Part shown: positions 11,784-23,844 of the stretch, piece after piece
Layout of the letters: each line of letters opens with the position of its first letter
How positions within the stretch are numbered: position 1 is the stretch's first letter
Assembly (NCBI GenBank): GCA_002110485.1
Contig: MOWL01000004.1
Location: 620,001 to 684,000, forward strand
DNA from: Emergomyces orientalis
Taxonomy: Eukaryota; Ascomycota; Eurotiomycetes; Onygenales; Ajellomycetaceae
DNA: 64,000 nucleotides
Reading direction: 5' to 3'
Notes under the pieces: generated by a model
Seen by the model: only the letters and a program-made list of their open reading frames with translations
The model's database searches: none
Told to the model about the DNA's origin: nothing
Position numbers and translations under genes: made by a program

Positions 11784-12683
11784 ATGTGGTGAGCAAACAT
11801 TCCCCCCGTTCCCCTTCCTCCTCCGCTTCCTCCGCCCTATGCCAAATCCATATATTCACATACACATCTATACACCTCTTGTCTTTATTTTAATGATGGC
11901 CCCCTGCTTATCCAGCCCCCTTCGCTCAGCAAACACATCCTGAATGCCCAGGTCTCCATCCGCTCGCCATGTTGTGAGTAACAAACCCCGCCATTTCTCT
12001 AGAAACACGAAACACCCCCGCGAATACCCCAGCCTAATTCTAATTACCGCGTTTCTATATATCAGGCCGGCGATGGTTCGACTGCGCGGAATGCCACCAG
12101 GAACAGGAGAATCATGAGTTGCTGCAGTCGTTTGATATGGTTGCTACCCCCGCTTATCCCCCAATCAACAGCTCTTGCGGCAGCATAATATTTAAAGGAC
12201 GAAAATTCTGATATACCGGAGTTAGACATTCGCCTGCAAAAAGTGTAAGAAATGTTTCCGGAAGGATGCGCGAGAGTTCGAGGAGAGGTACGTCAATTCG
12301 CGCCCCCATTCAGACGCCTCTGTTTATTTTATATTCATCAGCTGGTAAGAATAACTTTCGTGGTAACTAACTCTAATTCGTTGTTATTTTGATTTTATCG
12401 ATATATAGTGACGAATACTGTCCACACTGCGATAACCATTTCGTCCTCGACGCGCTCACGCCCAAGGCAGCCCTCAAGATCGAGGGAGAGGATGCCCGTG
12501 TTGATTCTAGGTAGGGAATTCCGCTTTCTATGATCTTGGTTGATATCTATACATAATAGATAATTCAATATATATGGCTAACGGCTGGGTTTTATCAATA
12601 GGATGCTGAAGGATGAACGAGTACGGCCGGAGGAGGAGCGGACTATTTTCAACGTCAAGGATGCGCCTGATCGCCTGGGATAG
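11784..12683 (+). CDS. CHY zinc-finger protein (Hot13-like)
   Basis: Small zinc-binding protein. The yeast relative Hot13 acts in the mitochondrial intermembrane space on Mia40 and small Tims; the same role here is inference. Six exons were assembled: 11784-11788, 11930-11973, 12066-12139, 12226-12287, 12409-12510, 12602-12683 (122 aa, exact frame). Exon 1 codes only ATG-TG; joined to C-AAA-CAC it gives MCKHILNAQV, the standard CHY start. Zinc ligands are Cys2, His4, SPCCRRWFDCAECH, ACKKCKKCF and YCPHCDNHF. The C-terminal LKDERV..EE motif matches the family. All other internal introns are GT-AG; intron 3 has a gttgct donor. No single ORF covers this gene, so it is easily missed. Confidence 0.88.
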
Positions 12684-13000
12684 GATTGGATAGGATGGGG
12701 ATAGGCTAATTGGTAGTTGCTTGAGGCTTCATGACGATATGACGATATATTATTTCCCTAATTTCGCATCCGATCCATTTATTTTCTTTGTCTTCTTGTC
12801 TTCCTTCTTTAAATGCAAAATATACCATATGATATCAAAGAGAACAGTTCCCCCAATGTTTCGCGGGCCTGGAATCATAGTATTCTAGATCACGCAAAAT
12901 AAAAATAAAAAATAAAAATCCATAACTAGCAAGGAGTAAAAAACGATACATCCATTACGGTCAATAAATAACTAAAACAATGAAAATAAAAAACCCCCGC
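12684..13000. other. convergent intergenic
   Basis: Short AT-rich gap between two convergent 3' ends. Nothing else seen. Confidence 0.6.
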
Positions 13001-14100
13001 TCAGCTCTCTGATCCATCCCCTCCGCTCCGGGTTAATATCGCCGCAGTCCCCGTCCCAGGAGTCCGGCCTGTCTTCTTCTTAGCAGCCTCCTCCTGCTTC
13101 TCTGTCTCTATGCTCTTGACGTATGCCTCAATCTGATCACCGGGGAGTAGCTCTATAGTTTTCCCGGGTGCCATGATGGCGATTTCGATATTCTTAGCCC
13201 CCGTCTGCACAACCTCCAGCAGCGACTTGATTGTCAGTTGAATCGTCGCCTCCCTATCCATGTCGTCCTTGTGATGTCGTTCTAGGAATTCTCGCACCGT
13301 CTTGCTCGAGCGGCCGATTGCGTTTGCTTTCCTGTAATCCAGCACCCACCTGTCAGCAGATATATAGATATAAATGAATACTAATAATCTTACCAGGCTG
13401 AATAAATCCCCGACGGTTCGGTCTGATACAGACGCGGAACATTATCGCCATGATCAAAACCCACAATTAGCGTGCTAATGCCAAACGGCCGCACACCGCC
13501 ACTCTGTGTATACCGCTGCTGCACCCCGGCAACGTACTTGGTGATATATTCGATGGTAACGGGGTCCTCGACTGTGAGGCGGTGGGATTGGGCTTCTAAC
13601 CTGGCTTTATCGACGAGGATTCTGGCATCGGCGTTGAGGCCTGCGAAGGCGAGGCAGACGTGGTTGTCGAGCAGGCAGAGCTTGGAGGGTGTGATACGAG
13701 TATCCTGCAGTTTCATGGCGGAGCGTTTCTCGCAACCTAGGACGACGATGTCCTTGCCCTTTACGCCGACAGCGCAGGTGCCTGTGTAATTCGATATACT
13801 GTTAGTAATTGGGTTTTGAATATGAGCAATGGCTTTTTTTTGGGTAAAGGTTATGGGTTGTGGTAGACATACCTCTCTTGACAGCTTCGAGAGCATATTC
13901 TACCTGGAAAACGTGGCCATCGGGACTGTTAAATGGTGTTAGGATAGGGTCAAGAATGCAAATATGTCTCCACAGGTGCAAGCATACCTAAATACTAGTA
14001 GTACGTTAGAAGTTTATCTAGGTATAATTACATATCAAGCAATAACAGAGCTATCAGATCAGCACTTACCTGAAAGCGCTCTGTCATATCCAGAAGCCAT
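13001..14100 (-). CDS. PRE6: 20S proteasome subunit alpha4 (Pre6 / PSMA7)
   Basis: Structural alpha-ring subunit of the 20S proteasome (cytosol and nucleus). Five exons: 14100-14070, 13994-13988, 13925-13873, 13781-13394, 13331-13001 (269 aa, exact frame). Exon 2 is only 7 nt (TATTTAG); it supplies the bases for V-F-S and makes MASGYDRALSVFSPDGHVFQ, the conserved alpha-subunit signature. Downstream motifs match alpha4: RGTCAVGVKGKDIVVLGCEK, QSHRLTVEDPVTIEYITKY, RPFGISTLIVGFD, SAWKANAIGRSSKTVREFLE. The C-terminal tail is Lys/Glu rich and then Gly/Thr/Ser rich, longer than in human PSMA7. Very confident. Confidence 0.95.
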
Positions 14101-14879
14101 ATTTAAGGAACGAGAGTCACGTTAATCGGATAAAACAATATATTAAGGGAACGTATGATTTCAGGAAGAGATAACACTTTATAGAGACAAACGACAGGCG
14201 GTGTTTGGGTGCTTGAAGACAAGCTTAAGGAGATGTCTATGAGCCCTGGAGGTGTTGCGGTTGCCCAATCCGGGTGGGACGCGAGTCGCGGCTGCCTCCA
14301 GCTTAGGACAGGCGCTAAGCGCGCGTCTAAAGAGGTTATGCCTATTTGGGTAATTGTGTTTTTTCCTTTCTCTGTTGAGCTGGAGATCCGCAATCATCAA
14401 CATCAACTTCTCCCCAAGCCTTCTTTCTGTGTTCATGCCCTGACTGACAGATTATATAGGCCAGGGGACTTTAACCTCATGAATATGTTGTCTTTCTTGG
14501 TGATTAGACAGCTTCTACAGGCTAGCTACTCTGTCACTCACGCTTAATTTATGCACAGGGAATTGTCATCAACTTATCTGGGGCCCCAGGAAATACTATA
14601 TCCAGAATTAGAGATCAATTTCGACATGCAGTTTCACTTCTTTCGAACCCCCTCATGTTTGCGAAGTTTCAAGAGTTTGCTCCAATGTCCATGAACCTGT
14701 TGGCGCCTCCTAGCTCTATTGCTTAAATAGACAGGGTGAATGATTGGTCCGCTGTCAAACAGCCTCGTGCAGCTGTTCGTTGCCTGCCTCATTCTGACTC
14801 TCGACACGATCATTGACCTGCTTAAATGCCTTTCTAACAATAATTACACCTTTTGCCTTACTAGTTGAACATATTCAGT
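14101..14879. other. divergent promoter region
   Basis: Upstream DNA of PRE6 (minus) and the BTB gene (plus). The open frames in it have no family resemblance. Confidence 0.6.
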
Positions 14880-15967
14880 ATGTCTTCCGACGGTGATATC
14901 GCCGACCGGCCCCGTTATTACCATCTATGGAGCCAGAAATACTCCGATATGACCATATCCTGCGGCACAAAACAATACCATGTCCACTGCGTAGTCGTAT
15001 GCAATCAGTCGCCATTTTTTGCCGCTGCTTTAGATAAACAGTTCAAAGTAAGCAGCGCCATACATCCTTTTCATTTCATATATTCTTCATGCTTGGCTTG
15101 CATTCTTGTGGGTGGCTATTTTTAATGTCAAGATCTTTGAGGTTGAATGGTTTTTTGATTATTATTATTTTTTGGATTTTTGTTTATCTGATCTAGGAAG
15201 CTACTGCGGCAGAGGTGATTTTGAAAGAAGATGATCCGGAGCTCGTGCGGCATATGATTGCTCATTTTTACGGCGCCAAAGATCCCGCTGAGATCGACGT
15301 ACTATGGACCGAACGCTCTGATGCGGGAAATGATGCTGCTGCATCTGCGGTTGAGGAGCAAGCGCCCTCGACTGAAACAGGGAAAGAGACAGCGCCGCCG
15401 AGCACAACGGAACAATCGTATCAAGCTCTCCTGAATGCTCGTCTCTACACAATGGGAGATAAATATGGAATTGAATCCCTGAAAACGCATTCAAAGACAG
15501 AATTCGACAATTGGGCCACGAATGTAGACGTTGTCGAATATATCGATGAATTTCCCGCCATCATCGACGAAGTGTTTGGATCGACTCCGAGCAACGACCG
15601 GGGTTTACGAGACATCGCCGTTCCACTCATTGCTAATAATGCCGAGGTAGCTCTGAAGAACCAAAAATTGTGCGATGTTTTGTTGCAGCTGCCTGAGCTC
15701 CAGATGGAGGTCTTGCGGTGCGTTGTGGAGTCCAAGGCGAATTTGTCGAAACGGCTAACTGCCACGACTAGAGCGGGTAAGAAAGAAGGAGTGGAATTTA
15801 AGAGGTATGTGGAGGGGGTGGACAAATCTATGACACAGGTAGAAACTGCCCTCTTGGAGCTGGGGAAGAAGACGGGGGAGTTGAGTCGGGAGGTTCGCAA
15901 GGGATCAAAGCGTGCAAGTAATTATTGGTGGAATACGCTGGATCGGCATTTGACGTCTATGCCGTGA
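14880..15967 (+). CDS. BTB/POZ domain protein
   Basis: Fungal BTB protein, likely a dimerising adaptor; the target is unknown. Two exons, 14880-15047 and 15197-15967 (312 aa). The BTB fold spans about residues 17-130: SDMTISCGTKQYHVHCVVVC, SPFFAAALDKQFKEA, then DDPELVRHMIAHFYGA. It is interrupted by an acidic Ser/Ala/Thr-rich insert (about 95-130) before YQALLNARLYTMGDKYGIESL, as in many ascomycete BTB proteins. The C-terminal third is helical, with a probable coiled coil near residues 260-300 (VETALLELGKKTGELSREVR). The start is the first ATG; an upstream TTG in frame was not used. Confidence 0.85.
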
Positions 15968-16463
15968 ATGATAAACGATTCGCGGTTTTTGGGCCCGTAT
16001 ATTAAAGTGTACACGTTATCGCCCTACGGATTTGCAATTTATATTGTTCAACCATGATCGGTACTCTCTCGCATGGCTTATAGTAATAATATGCAGACGC
16101 TAGACTGGTTATTCTGTAAATATTATAATGGTAGACGCAAGTGACATTTGCTGTCTGTTATTCTGAAGTATACACTAAAAATGATGTTGACGGAGTGGAT
16201 GTGTAAATAGCCTCGGGATCAACGAACCAGTGCTAGCAGCGAAATGCCCCCGGATTGGCATTTATTATTCCCTTCGTTGTCGCTCCAGTTTTATCCGGCT
16301 GGGCCTGAAGTGAATTCCCTATAGCTGCTGTATAAGCAATAACTACTGTACATCAGTGATCACCGAACGCTTAAGAAAGTTACATACAAACCAACCAACC
16401 ATTACGATAGGTGTTCTGCATGGGTGAGCTACATCCAGACTAGCCGACATCCCCACCTGCATC
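15968..16463. other. intergenic
   Basis: 3' UTR of the BTB gene and upstream DNA of the acyl-CoA ligase gene. Nothing else recognised. Confidence 0.6.
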
Positions 16464-18662
16464 ATGGTATTCAAATCCCCCTCCTGGGCCTCTAGTATGC
16501 CATCAAGTTCAATACCAGATTCAATACCGATCTGCGATTTCATTTTCGATGAGAAGTATGGACGACCTTCCCTTGCCAACTCTCTAAACCCATTCGTGTG
16601 GGGCGTATCGGGAGAGGGCTATTCGGCAGTGCAGTTGCAGCAACGCGTTGATTATCTCGCCAAAAGCCTTGCGCAGGAATTTGGATGGCATCCGAATTGG
16701 GGATCGGAGTGGGATAAAATTATAGGTGTATTTTCACTGAATACGGTATGAAATGCGGTGCAATGCTTTACGTGGGAAGCAGGGCGCCAAAAGCTATATC
16801 GCTCGCTCACTCGTCTCCAAACTGAGAACGAGAATATCTGAATGATTGAAACATGAGCTGATACGTATACACAGATTGACTATCTCCCACTTGGATGGGC
16901 TGTTCATAGACTTTCAGGAATAGCAACTCTAATCAACGCTTCCTCCACAGCAGAAGAATTAGCATATCAACTTCGCACCTCCAAGTCTACAGCGCTATTT
17001 ACTTGCATCCCGCTTCTCGACACAGCATTGGAGGCAGCTGCAAAATGCGGAATCCCACGAACGCGGGTGTATATTCTAGAAATGCCACAGGGACTGCTGG
17101 GCGGTTTAAGCGCTCCGCCCGAGTTTACCACTGTCAATCAACTCATTGAGACGGGTTCAGGGCTTCGCGAGCTGGACGTTCTGGAGTGGCAGAAGGGCCA
17201 GGGCGCGAGACAATGCGCGTACCTGTGTTTTTCGAGCGGGACGAGTGGATTACCGGCATGTATTTACCTGCTTTTGGAGAAATTATCCTTTTACTTTTTT
17301 TTAGAAAAAAAAGAACGACTACATGGACGTGGCTAACAGGCTCTCGTAGAAAGGGGTAATGCTTTCGCATAGAAATATGATTTCAGAGGTTCTTTTGTTC
17401 AAGAGTTTTGAGAGTCACACTCGGACTGCGAACCAGAAGGACGTTGTTCTGGGCCTATTGCCGCAGGGCCATGTATTTGGACTCTCTGTTTTTCACGCAG
17501 CAATGTTCAGGGGGGAGTGCGTAGTTGTGCTTCATAAATTTGAACTTGAGGCGCTTTTGGATGCTATACATAGATGCAGGATAAATGTTTTATATTTGGT
17601 AAGCCATTCTTTCTTACGCATTGTTGTAGAGTATATAATACAATGTCGGCCCATCTGGGTCGGGAGCTTTTATTACGTCTGGATATTAACTTGAAAGGAA
17701 AATAGGTTCCCCCCATAATTATTTCCATGGTAAAGAATGAGGAACTCATGAAAAAATATGACTTGAGCAGTGTGCGCTCAATAATCACCGGTGCAGCTCC
17801 TCTCGGCTTGGAAACTGCTGAGCAACTAGGCAATTTGCAACCATCTTGGTCTATTCTGCAGGCCTACGGTGCGTTTTCTGATACATAATTACATCATTTT
17901 ATCAAAGGCAGATAACTAAATCTATTACAGGCCTTACTGAAACCACGGCTGTGGCAACGACTACAAGCCCCCATGATATTTTCTTCGGCTCCTCAGGCTC
18001 TCTACTCCCCTCGCTTGAGGCACGGCTCATATCGCCTGATGGAGACGAAATTGAAGAGTACGATACACCGGGCGAACTCCTCCTACGAGGCCCGACGATT
18101 GTTCTCGGATACCTCAATAACGATGCAGCGAATAAGGCGACTTTCCAGGATGGATGGTTGCGGACCGGGGACGAGGCCGTTTTGAAGAAGAGCCCCAAGG
18201 GAGAAGATCATGTTTTCATTGTCGATAGGATTAAGGAGTTGATTAAAGTAAAGGTAAGAAATACATATGTGTGTATATTCGAGTACTGAATTCCAATGAC
18301 TCGATGTTTTATCTAACAATCTGATGGCCTAGGGATTCCAAGTTGCCCCAGCTGAGCTGGAAGCGCACCTACTTACTCATCCGCACGTCGCGGACACAGC
18401 TGTTATAGCCGTTATTGATGATGCTGCTGGAGAAGTCCCCAAAGCTTATGTGGTAAAAGGTAATAATGCCCCGCATGACGACCATATTCTTATTCGCGAT
18501 ATCCAGAAGCATATTTCAAATCATAAGGCACGTTATAAATGGTTGAAGGGAGGCGTTGAGTTCACTGATATTATACCCAAGACTGCGAGTGGGAAGATAT
18601 TGCGGCGTCATTTAAGGGACCGGGATCGCGAGTTGAGGTGGAAGCCGGGCGCGAAGCTATAA
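16464..18662 (+). CDS. 4-coumarate-CoA-ligase-like acyl-CoA synthetase, peroxisomal signal
   Basis: Adenylate-forming ligase that would activate a carboxylic acid to its CoA thioester; the substrate is unknown. Six exons: 16464-16745, 16875-17255, 17350-17598, 17706-17868, 17931-18253, 18333-18662 (575 aa). Intron 2 has a GC donor (CCG|gcatgt) and rebuilds SSGTSGLPKGVMLSHRN, the P-loop. Further motifs: IITGAAPLG, LQAYGLTETTAV, DGWLRTGDEA, DRIKELIKVKGFQVAPAELE, and the catalytic-lysine region PKTASGKILRR. The C-terminus is GAKL-stop, where AKL fits the type 1 peroxisomal signal. The N-terminus is short, as in fungal 4CL-like enzymes. Confidence 0.9.
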
Positions 18663-19101
18663 TGCTCTAGATGCTGTACTCCCATAGATTCATGTATCTA
18701 GTGACCATGAGGAGCCAGGGACCGTTCATGGGGTTGTAATCTGTGCGTAGTAGTTATAACCCCCACGTAGTCTTACTTGATATAAATATGCCACCAGCAC
18801 GGTTTATTTAATAGAGGTCTCCTCCGCATGGTATACTCAGCCCCCATTCTAACTCCTCCCATGAATTGTTGCCGTTGTTAAATTTAGGGCTGTCTCATGA
18901 ATGGGGGTTTGTCGGTTTCCCACTTTCCTCATCCTGGCGTCCTATTTAGGTAAACTTTGTCCGAGGCCAAACCAGAGCCACCGAACATCGGCCAGTTGCT
19001 TGGCATCATCATCTGCCAAATTTTTTGAATTGAACAAAACAATTGAATATTCTCCTCCTTCCCCCGCTTCATTCTTTGCTTGCGATATAGATTTGCCCAC
19101 C
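18663..19101. other. intergenic
   Basis: Short gap between two plus-strand genes; likely terminator of the ligase and promoter of the D-2-hydroxyglutarate dehydrogenase. An in-frame ATG at 18901 lies here but is judged to be upstream of the real start. Confidence 0.6.
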
Positions 19102-20821
19102 ATGTCGAGTGCCAGAAATGTTTCACTCGCCATCCGGCGGTTGCAACCCTCAAGAATAAGAACAGGCAATTTCCGTCCCAGCTTCCAACATGTCCCCTCC
19201 GTGCGTTTCAGCACCTCCCCATCGACTGGAGCAGAGGAGGTATCAGTCACTGCGACCCCTCCTAAAGATTCCAAATACACTACAGACGCATACCCAAATC
19301 TAAAGCGGAATCCCAATTTCTCTGATCTCACCGACGCCCACGTTCAGCACTTTAAATCCCTACTTAAATCCCCATCTGCTGTCATCGATGGCTTCACGAC
19401 GGACGCGACAGACGATCTCGAGCCGTTTAATTGCGATTGGATGCGCAAATATAGGGGACATGCGAAGCTCGTGGTGAAACCGCAGAACACGAAGGAGATG
19501 AGTGAAGTTCTCAAGTACTGCAATGAGAATAAATTGGCTGTCGTGCCTCAGGGTGGGAATACGGGACTGGTCGGGGGAGGTGTGCCCGTGTTTGACGAGA
19601 TTGTTATCAGCACGGCGCGGATGAATAACATTAGATCCTTCGATGAGAACTCAGGCGTACTGGTGGTGGATGCTGGTGTGATTCTCGAAGTTGCTGATAA
19701 ATATCTTGCGGAGCGGAATCATATTTTCCCCCTTGACCTAGGGGCGAAGGGGTCGTGCCATATCGGGGGGAATGTTGCTACCAATGCAGGAGGGCTGCGA
19801 TTACTACGCTATGGAAGTTTACATGGTAATGTGCTAGGGATAGAGGCTGTCCTTCCGGATGGGACGATTATTGATGACTTGTCCATGTTACGGAAGAATA
19901 ATACAGGATACGATCTGAAGCACCTGTTCATTGGTGGAGAGGGGACCATTGGTATGATTACTGGTGTTTCTATTATCTGTCCACAGCGACCCAAGGCTAT
20001 TAATGTGGCTTTCTTCGGCATTGAGAGCTACGAACAAGCTCTGAAGGCTTTCCTAGAAGCTAAAGGTCAACTGTCGGAAATCCTATCTGCGTTCGAATTG
20101 ATGGACGGGCGCAGCCAAGACATGGTACATAAAGTGACTGGATTAAAGAAGCCACTGGACGGATCATATCCATTCTACTGCCTCGTGGAAACAAGCGGTT
20201 CGAATGGTGAGCACGATAACGAGAAACTGGAAGCCTTTTTGGAGCATGTCATGGGCGAATCTATCGTGGCAGATGGTGTGTTGGCTCAAGACGAAACGCA
20301 AGCACAGACATTATGGCGGTGGCGAGAAGGCATCACAGAAGCGTTGAGTCACCTGGGCGGAACTTACAAATATGATGTTTCCATACCACTGGCGGAACTT
20401 TACCAGCTAGTCGATGACACAAGGGACCGTCTGACGAAGGCTGGTCTAGTTGGAGATGATGAGAGCTATCCGGTTCGGGAAGTGTTGGGATATGGACACA
20501 TGGGTGATTCAAATCTGCATCTCAACGTTGCGGTTCGTCAGTATAGCAAGGATGTCGAGAAGCTGATTGAGCCGTGGGTATACGAGTGGATTGCTAAGCG
20601 GAATGGAAGCATCAGTGCAGAACATGGCTTGGGTATTGCGAAGAAAGAATTCATCGGTTACAGCAAGAGCGAGACGATGATTAAGTTGATGACCCAGCTA
20701 AAGAATCTTTATGATCCTGTAAGTCTTGCCTTGAAATTTAAGTTCCCTGCGTGCGATTGTTTGCGCTCTTTACTAACATATTATCTAGAACGGCATCATG
20801 AATCCATACAAATACATGTAA
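19102..20821 (+). CDS. DLD2: D-2-hydroxyglutarate / D-lactate dehydrogenase, mitochondrial (Dld2 type)
   Basis: FAD enzyme that oxidises D-2-hydroxyglutarate (or D-lactate) to the 2-oxoacid, expected in the mitochondrial matrix. Two exons, 19102-20718 and 20789-20821 (549 aa); the small last exon gives the conserved end NGIMNPYKYM. The chosen ATG has a CCCACCATG context and begins a basic, hydroxylated presequence (MSSARNVSLAIRRLQ). FAD-binding PCMH domain: VVPQGGNTGLVGGGVPVFDE, FPLDLGAKGSCHIGGNVATN, GGLRLLRYGSLHGNVLG, GYDLKHLFIGGEGTIGMITG. C-terminal domain: LVETSGSN, GYGHMGDSNLHLNVA (metal/active-site His) and SAEHGLGIAKKEFIGYSKS. It matches yeast Dld2/Aip2 closely along its length. Confidence 0.93.
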
Positions 20822-21652
20822 CCCCATCGCTTGTCAGATTTACTATCTCTATTTAGAGGAGCAGGTGTTTTAGAGAAGCTGCATTTTTGTACTTGTATAG
20901 CAGCCAACAGAAGCATACCTTTTGTGCATCGCAGGTGAGGGCTGGACGTTTTGTGATGTCGGCACAGCGAGAAGGTGGAGGTCTCGGTCTCAAAACCGTG
21001 GGCTATTATTAAATTTTGGGTAGATTTTGATTTGAATTTTGTTGAATACCCGGCTTTTTTCTTTGCTTCTGTACATTTATTCAACCTTGGACCTGTCAAC
21101 CATGCTCGTTTTTGATAATCTGTGCTCCATACATGTCTCTGATAACGAACATTACACTGCACGTCAATTCGGCGAAACACTCGGCCCGATATCGATAACC
21201 CAAAACTTTAATTATTCCCGTGGTCATAAGACTTCCCAAACAAGGCTAGTGCCGGGTGTTGCCATGGACAACCGGTGTTTATCCGCAAGAACAACTTTTG
21301 AACAACTTTCCACACTCCACTTTGGAGAACTGGCGGACCATGCATGGTTGAATCTCAATCCTTGAGGATTTGGATATTTGGCTGGTTTCAACCTTCAACA
21401 CCGGGTATTGCTATTTATTTATTGTTTTATTATTAGCCCTCCAGATGCCTTGGCCTACGCGTAGCATCATATATTGACCAGCTTGTGGGACTCTCTGCCA
21501 TCGTCGGACCACGGTTTGTGCCTCCTGGGATCCTAGCTGGTGCCCCGTCCACCCTTCGCAAACAGCTGTGGGCCAGCTTGCAAACTAAACAGAGAGCCCC
21601 GTCTGCGTCTTAAGCAGTATTTTTTAGAGTTCCCGTCAAGGAAGGTTGAGAT
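20822..21652. other. intergenic
   Basis: Gap upstream of the kinase gene. No supported gene; the open frames are low-complexity or antisense. Confidence 0.6.
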
Positions 21653-23844
21653 ATGGCCGATGAGGGAGCTTTGGCCAATGGCTATCAAATGCTCGAGGAG
21701 CTTGGGAGTGAGTCGCGCCCGGAATACTGCCATCAATTGACCCGTTTTAGAATGCTGATGTTTTATTCTCTATCGCTCTAGGTGGCAGTTTTGGAACCGT
21801 GTACAAGGCCATCGAAAAGGACACTGGAGAAATCGTGGCGATAAAACATGTATGGTCACTGTGGAGCTGACAAGACATCAAAATCGAATGTCAGATGAAT
21901 AACCTCTAATGCCCTTTTTCGTCTCAGATCGACCTCGAATCTAGTGAAGATGATATCCAGGAAATCCAACAGGAGATTGCGGTGCTCGCAACCTGCGCAA
22001 GCCCTTACGTGACACAGTACAGGACAAGCTTTCTCAGAGGTTACAAGCTGTGGATTGTGATGGAGTATTTGGGTGGTGGATCTTGTTTGGATCTGGTAAA
22101 TATATGCTCTGGCATTCGGCATTCCATGTCAGCTCATTGCAATTTTGCAATAAACTAACACTTTAAATAATCCAGCTTAAACCTGGGGTGTTTAACGAAG
22201 CCCATATCGCAATTATCTGCCAGCAACTGTTGCTAGGCCTGGATTATCTACATCAAGAGGGGAAAATACATCGAGACGTAAAAGCTGCCAATGTCCTTCT
22301 GTCACAATCTGGAAAGGTTAAACTAGCAGATTTTGGCGTTGCAGCCCAACTCACGAACATTAAATCACAGCGCAATACCTTTGTCGGCACACCGTTTTGG
22401 ATGGCCCCAGAAGTTATCCAACAGGCGGGGTACGACTTCAAAGCGGATATCTGGTCACTGGGTATTACGGCAATGGAAATGGCTAATGGAGAACCGCCAA
22501 ACGCCAGCACACATCCAATGAAGGTCCTTTTTTTGATCCCGAAGGCACCCGCTCCACGATTGGAAGGCAACAACTACAGCCAAAATTTCAAGGATTTTAT
22601 CGCTCAATGTTTGATAAAGGACCCCGATCGGCGGGCAACGGCCAAAGAACTATTACGACATAAATTCATCCGGAATGCAGGTAAAACCGAGGCATTGCAG
22701 GAATTAATTCAGCGAAGGCAAGAATGGGAGGCAAACAAAGGCCTGTCGGATAATATAAAATATTATGAAGAATCTATGTACGGGCTCTATCTGAGTAACA
22801 AAATGCTGTGAGAAGTATCTGCTAATTGAGTATAGGACCACTATTGATCATAAGGAAGATGAAGACGGATGGGTGTTTGACACACTTAAACCTGGCACAA
22901 TAGCCATTTCGCGCAATACCCAAAAGCGAATGAAAATATCCGGACCACCAATAGAGGAGGTCGATCTGGAGGAGCCCTCGGAAATGTTGAAGAATATGGA
23001 ACTTACAGACACATCCAATCTATCGAGTTCCAATAAACCGGTTGCCAATTCTACTGTACGACGTTCGGCACCGTCCGCAGAACGATCCCTGTCTGTGAAA
23101 CGATCGAATACCAAACGGCGGTCAAGTGGGGTAAAACAACCACTTGGGTTAAACCTCAGTTTTGGAAATAGTCCTTCAACAGTTAGACAATTCCGTCGGG
23201 TATCCGATAAACAAGTAAATTTGTCGAACGAGCCCACGGGATATCCTCCTGGGATGGATGAGAATTCTGCACCAAAGACGTTATTTTCAGAACCAAGTAG
23301 TAAAGAAGCTATACTGGGTCGAAGAATATACAATAAATCCATTGGACATTCGTGTCAGGAGGTGCTTTCGACGACGTGGGATCAGGAAAAGCGGGAAGCC
23401 ATATCTAGACTCGCGGAAGCATGGAGCGATCTGGAAATGATTGACCCCGAGGGTCTTTACCAGATTATGAAGTCATCCTGCGACAAAATGCAAGCGTGAG
23501 TAATATACCTGTCTCGTCCCAACTAATTCTATGTGAATGTCACTGTCCCTTTTACTAACCAGTCGTTTTCTTCCAGCGACCCCAAGCTTTCTGCAATGTT
23601 CCCCAAACAGGCCGCCGCGGAGTCTCCCCAAAAACCAAAGCTCGTTCTTGCGCATAATAACCCTCACCTCAAGAGCCATAAGCGGCGACAATCTGAGCAG
23701 ATCTATGCTGATGACAATTGGCATGGAGCAGGTTTGAACCTGCCGGGGCAGCAAGTTCTCGGAATGGAACATACCAAGCAACTTGCTGACGTCCTCTATG
23801 ATCGATGGACGGCGGGCCTTCGCAACCGATGGCGAGCTGTTTAA
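21653..23844 (+). CDS. STE20-family (GCK/YSK type) serine/threonine kinase
   Basis: Germinal-centre-type kinase related to yeast Sps1 and fungal Sid1/MST-like septation or morphogenesis kinases; the exact orthologue is not settled. Six exons: 21653-21707, 21782-21849, 21928-22095, 22176-22777, 22836-23495, 23577-23844 (606 aa). The kinase domain is N-terminal: glycine loop GSGSFGTVYKA, catalytic Lys in IVAIKHIDLE, IHRDVKAANVLL, LADFGVAAQL, and the STE20 signature GTPFWMAPEVI. All catalytic residues are present. Splicing intron 4 at TCTAT|gtacgg...tatag|G gives EESMTTIDHKEDEDGWVFDT, in frame. The C-terminal half is Ser-rich and ends with a conserved LADVLYDRWTAGLRNRW block. Confidence 0.9.

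Noticed and set aside
22801..22835. Very short 28-nt intron in the kinase gene
   Set aside because: A donor at 22778 gives a normal 58-nt intron with a branch site and restores a conserved EES..DEDGWVF block.
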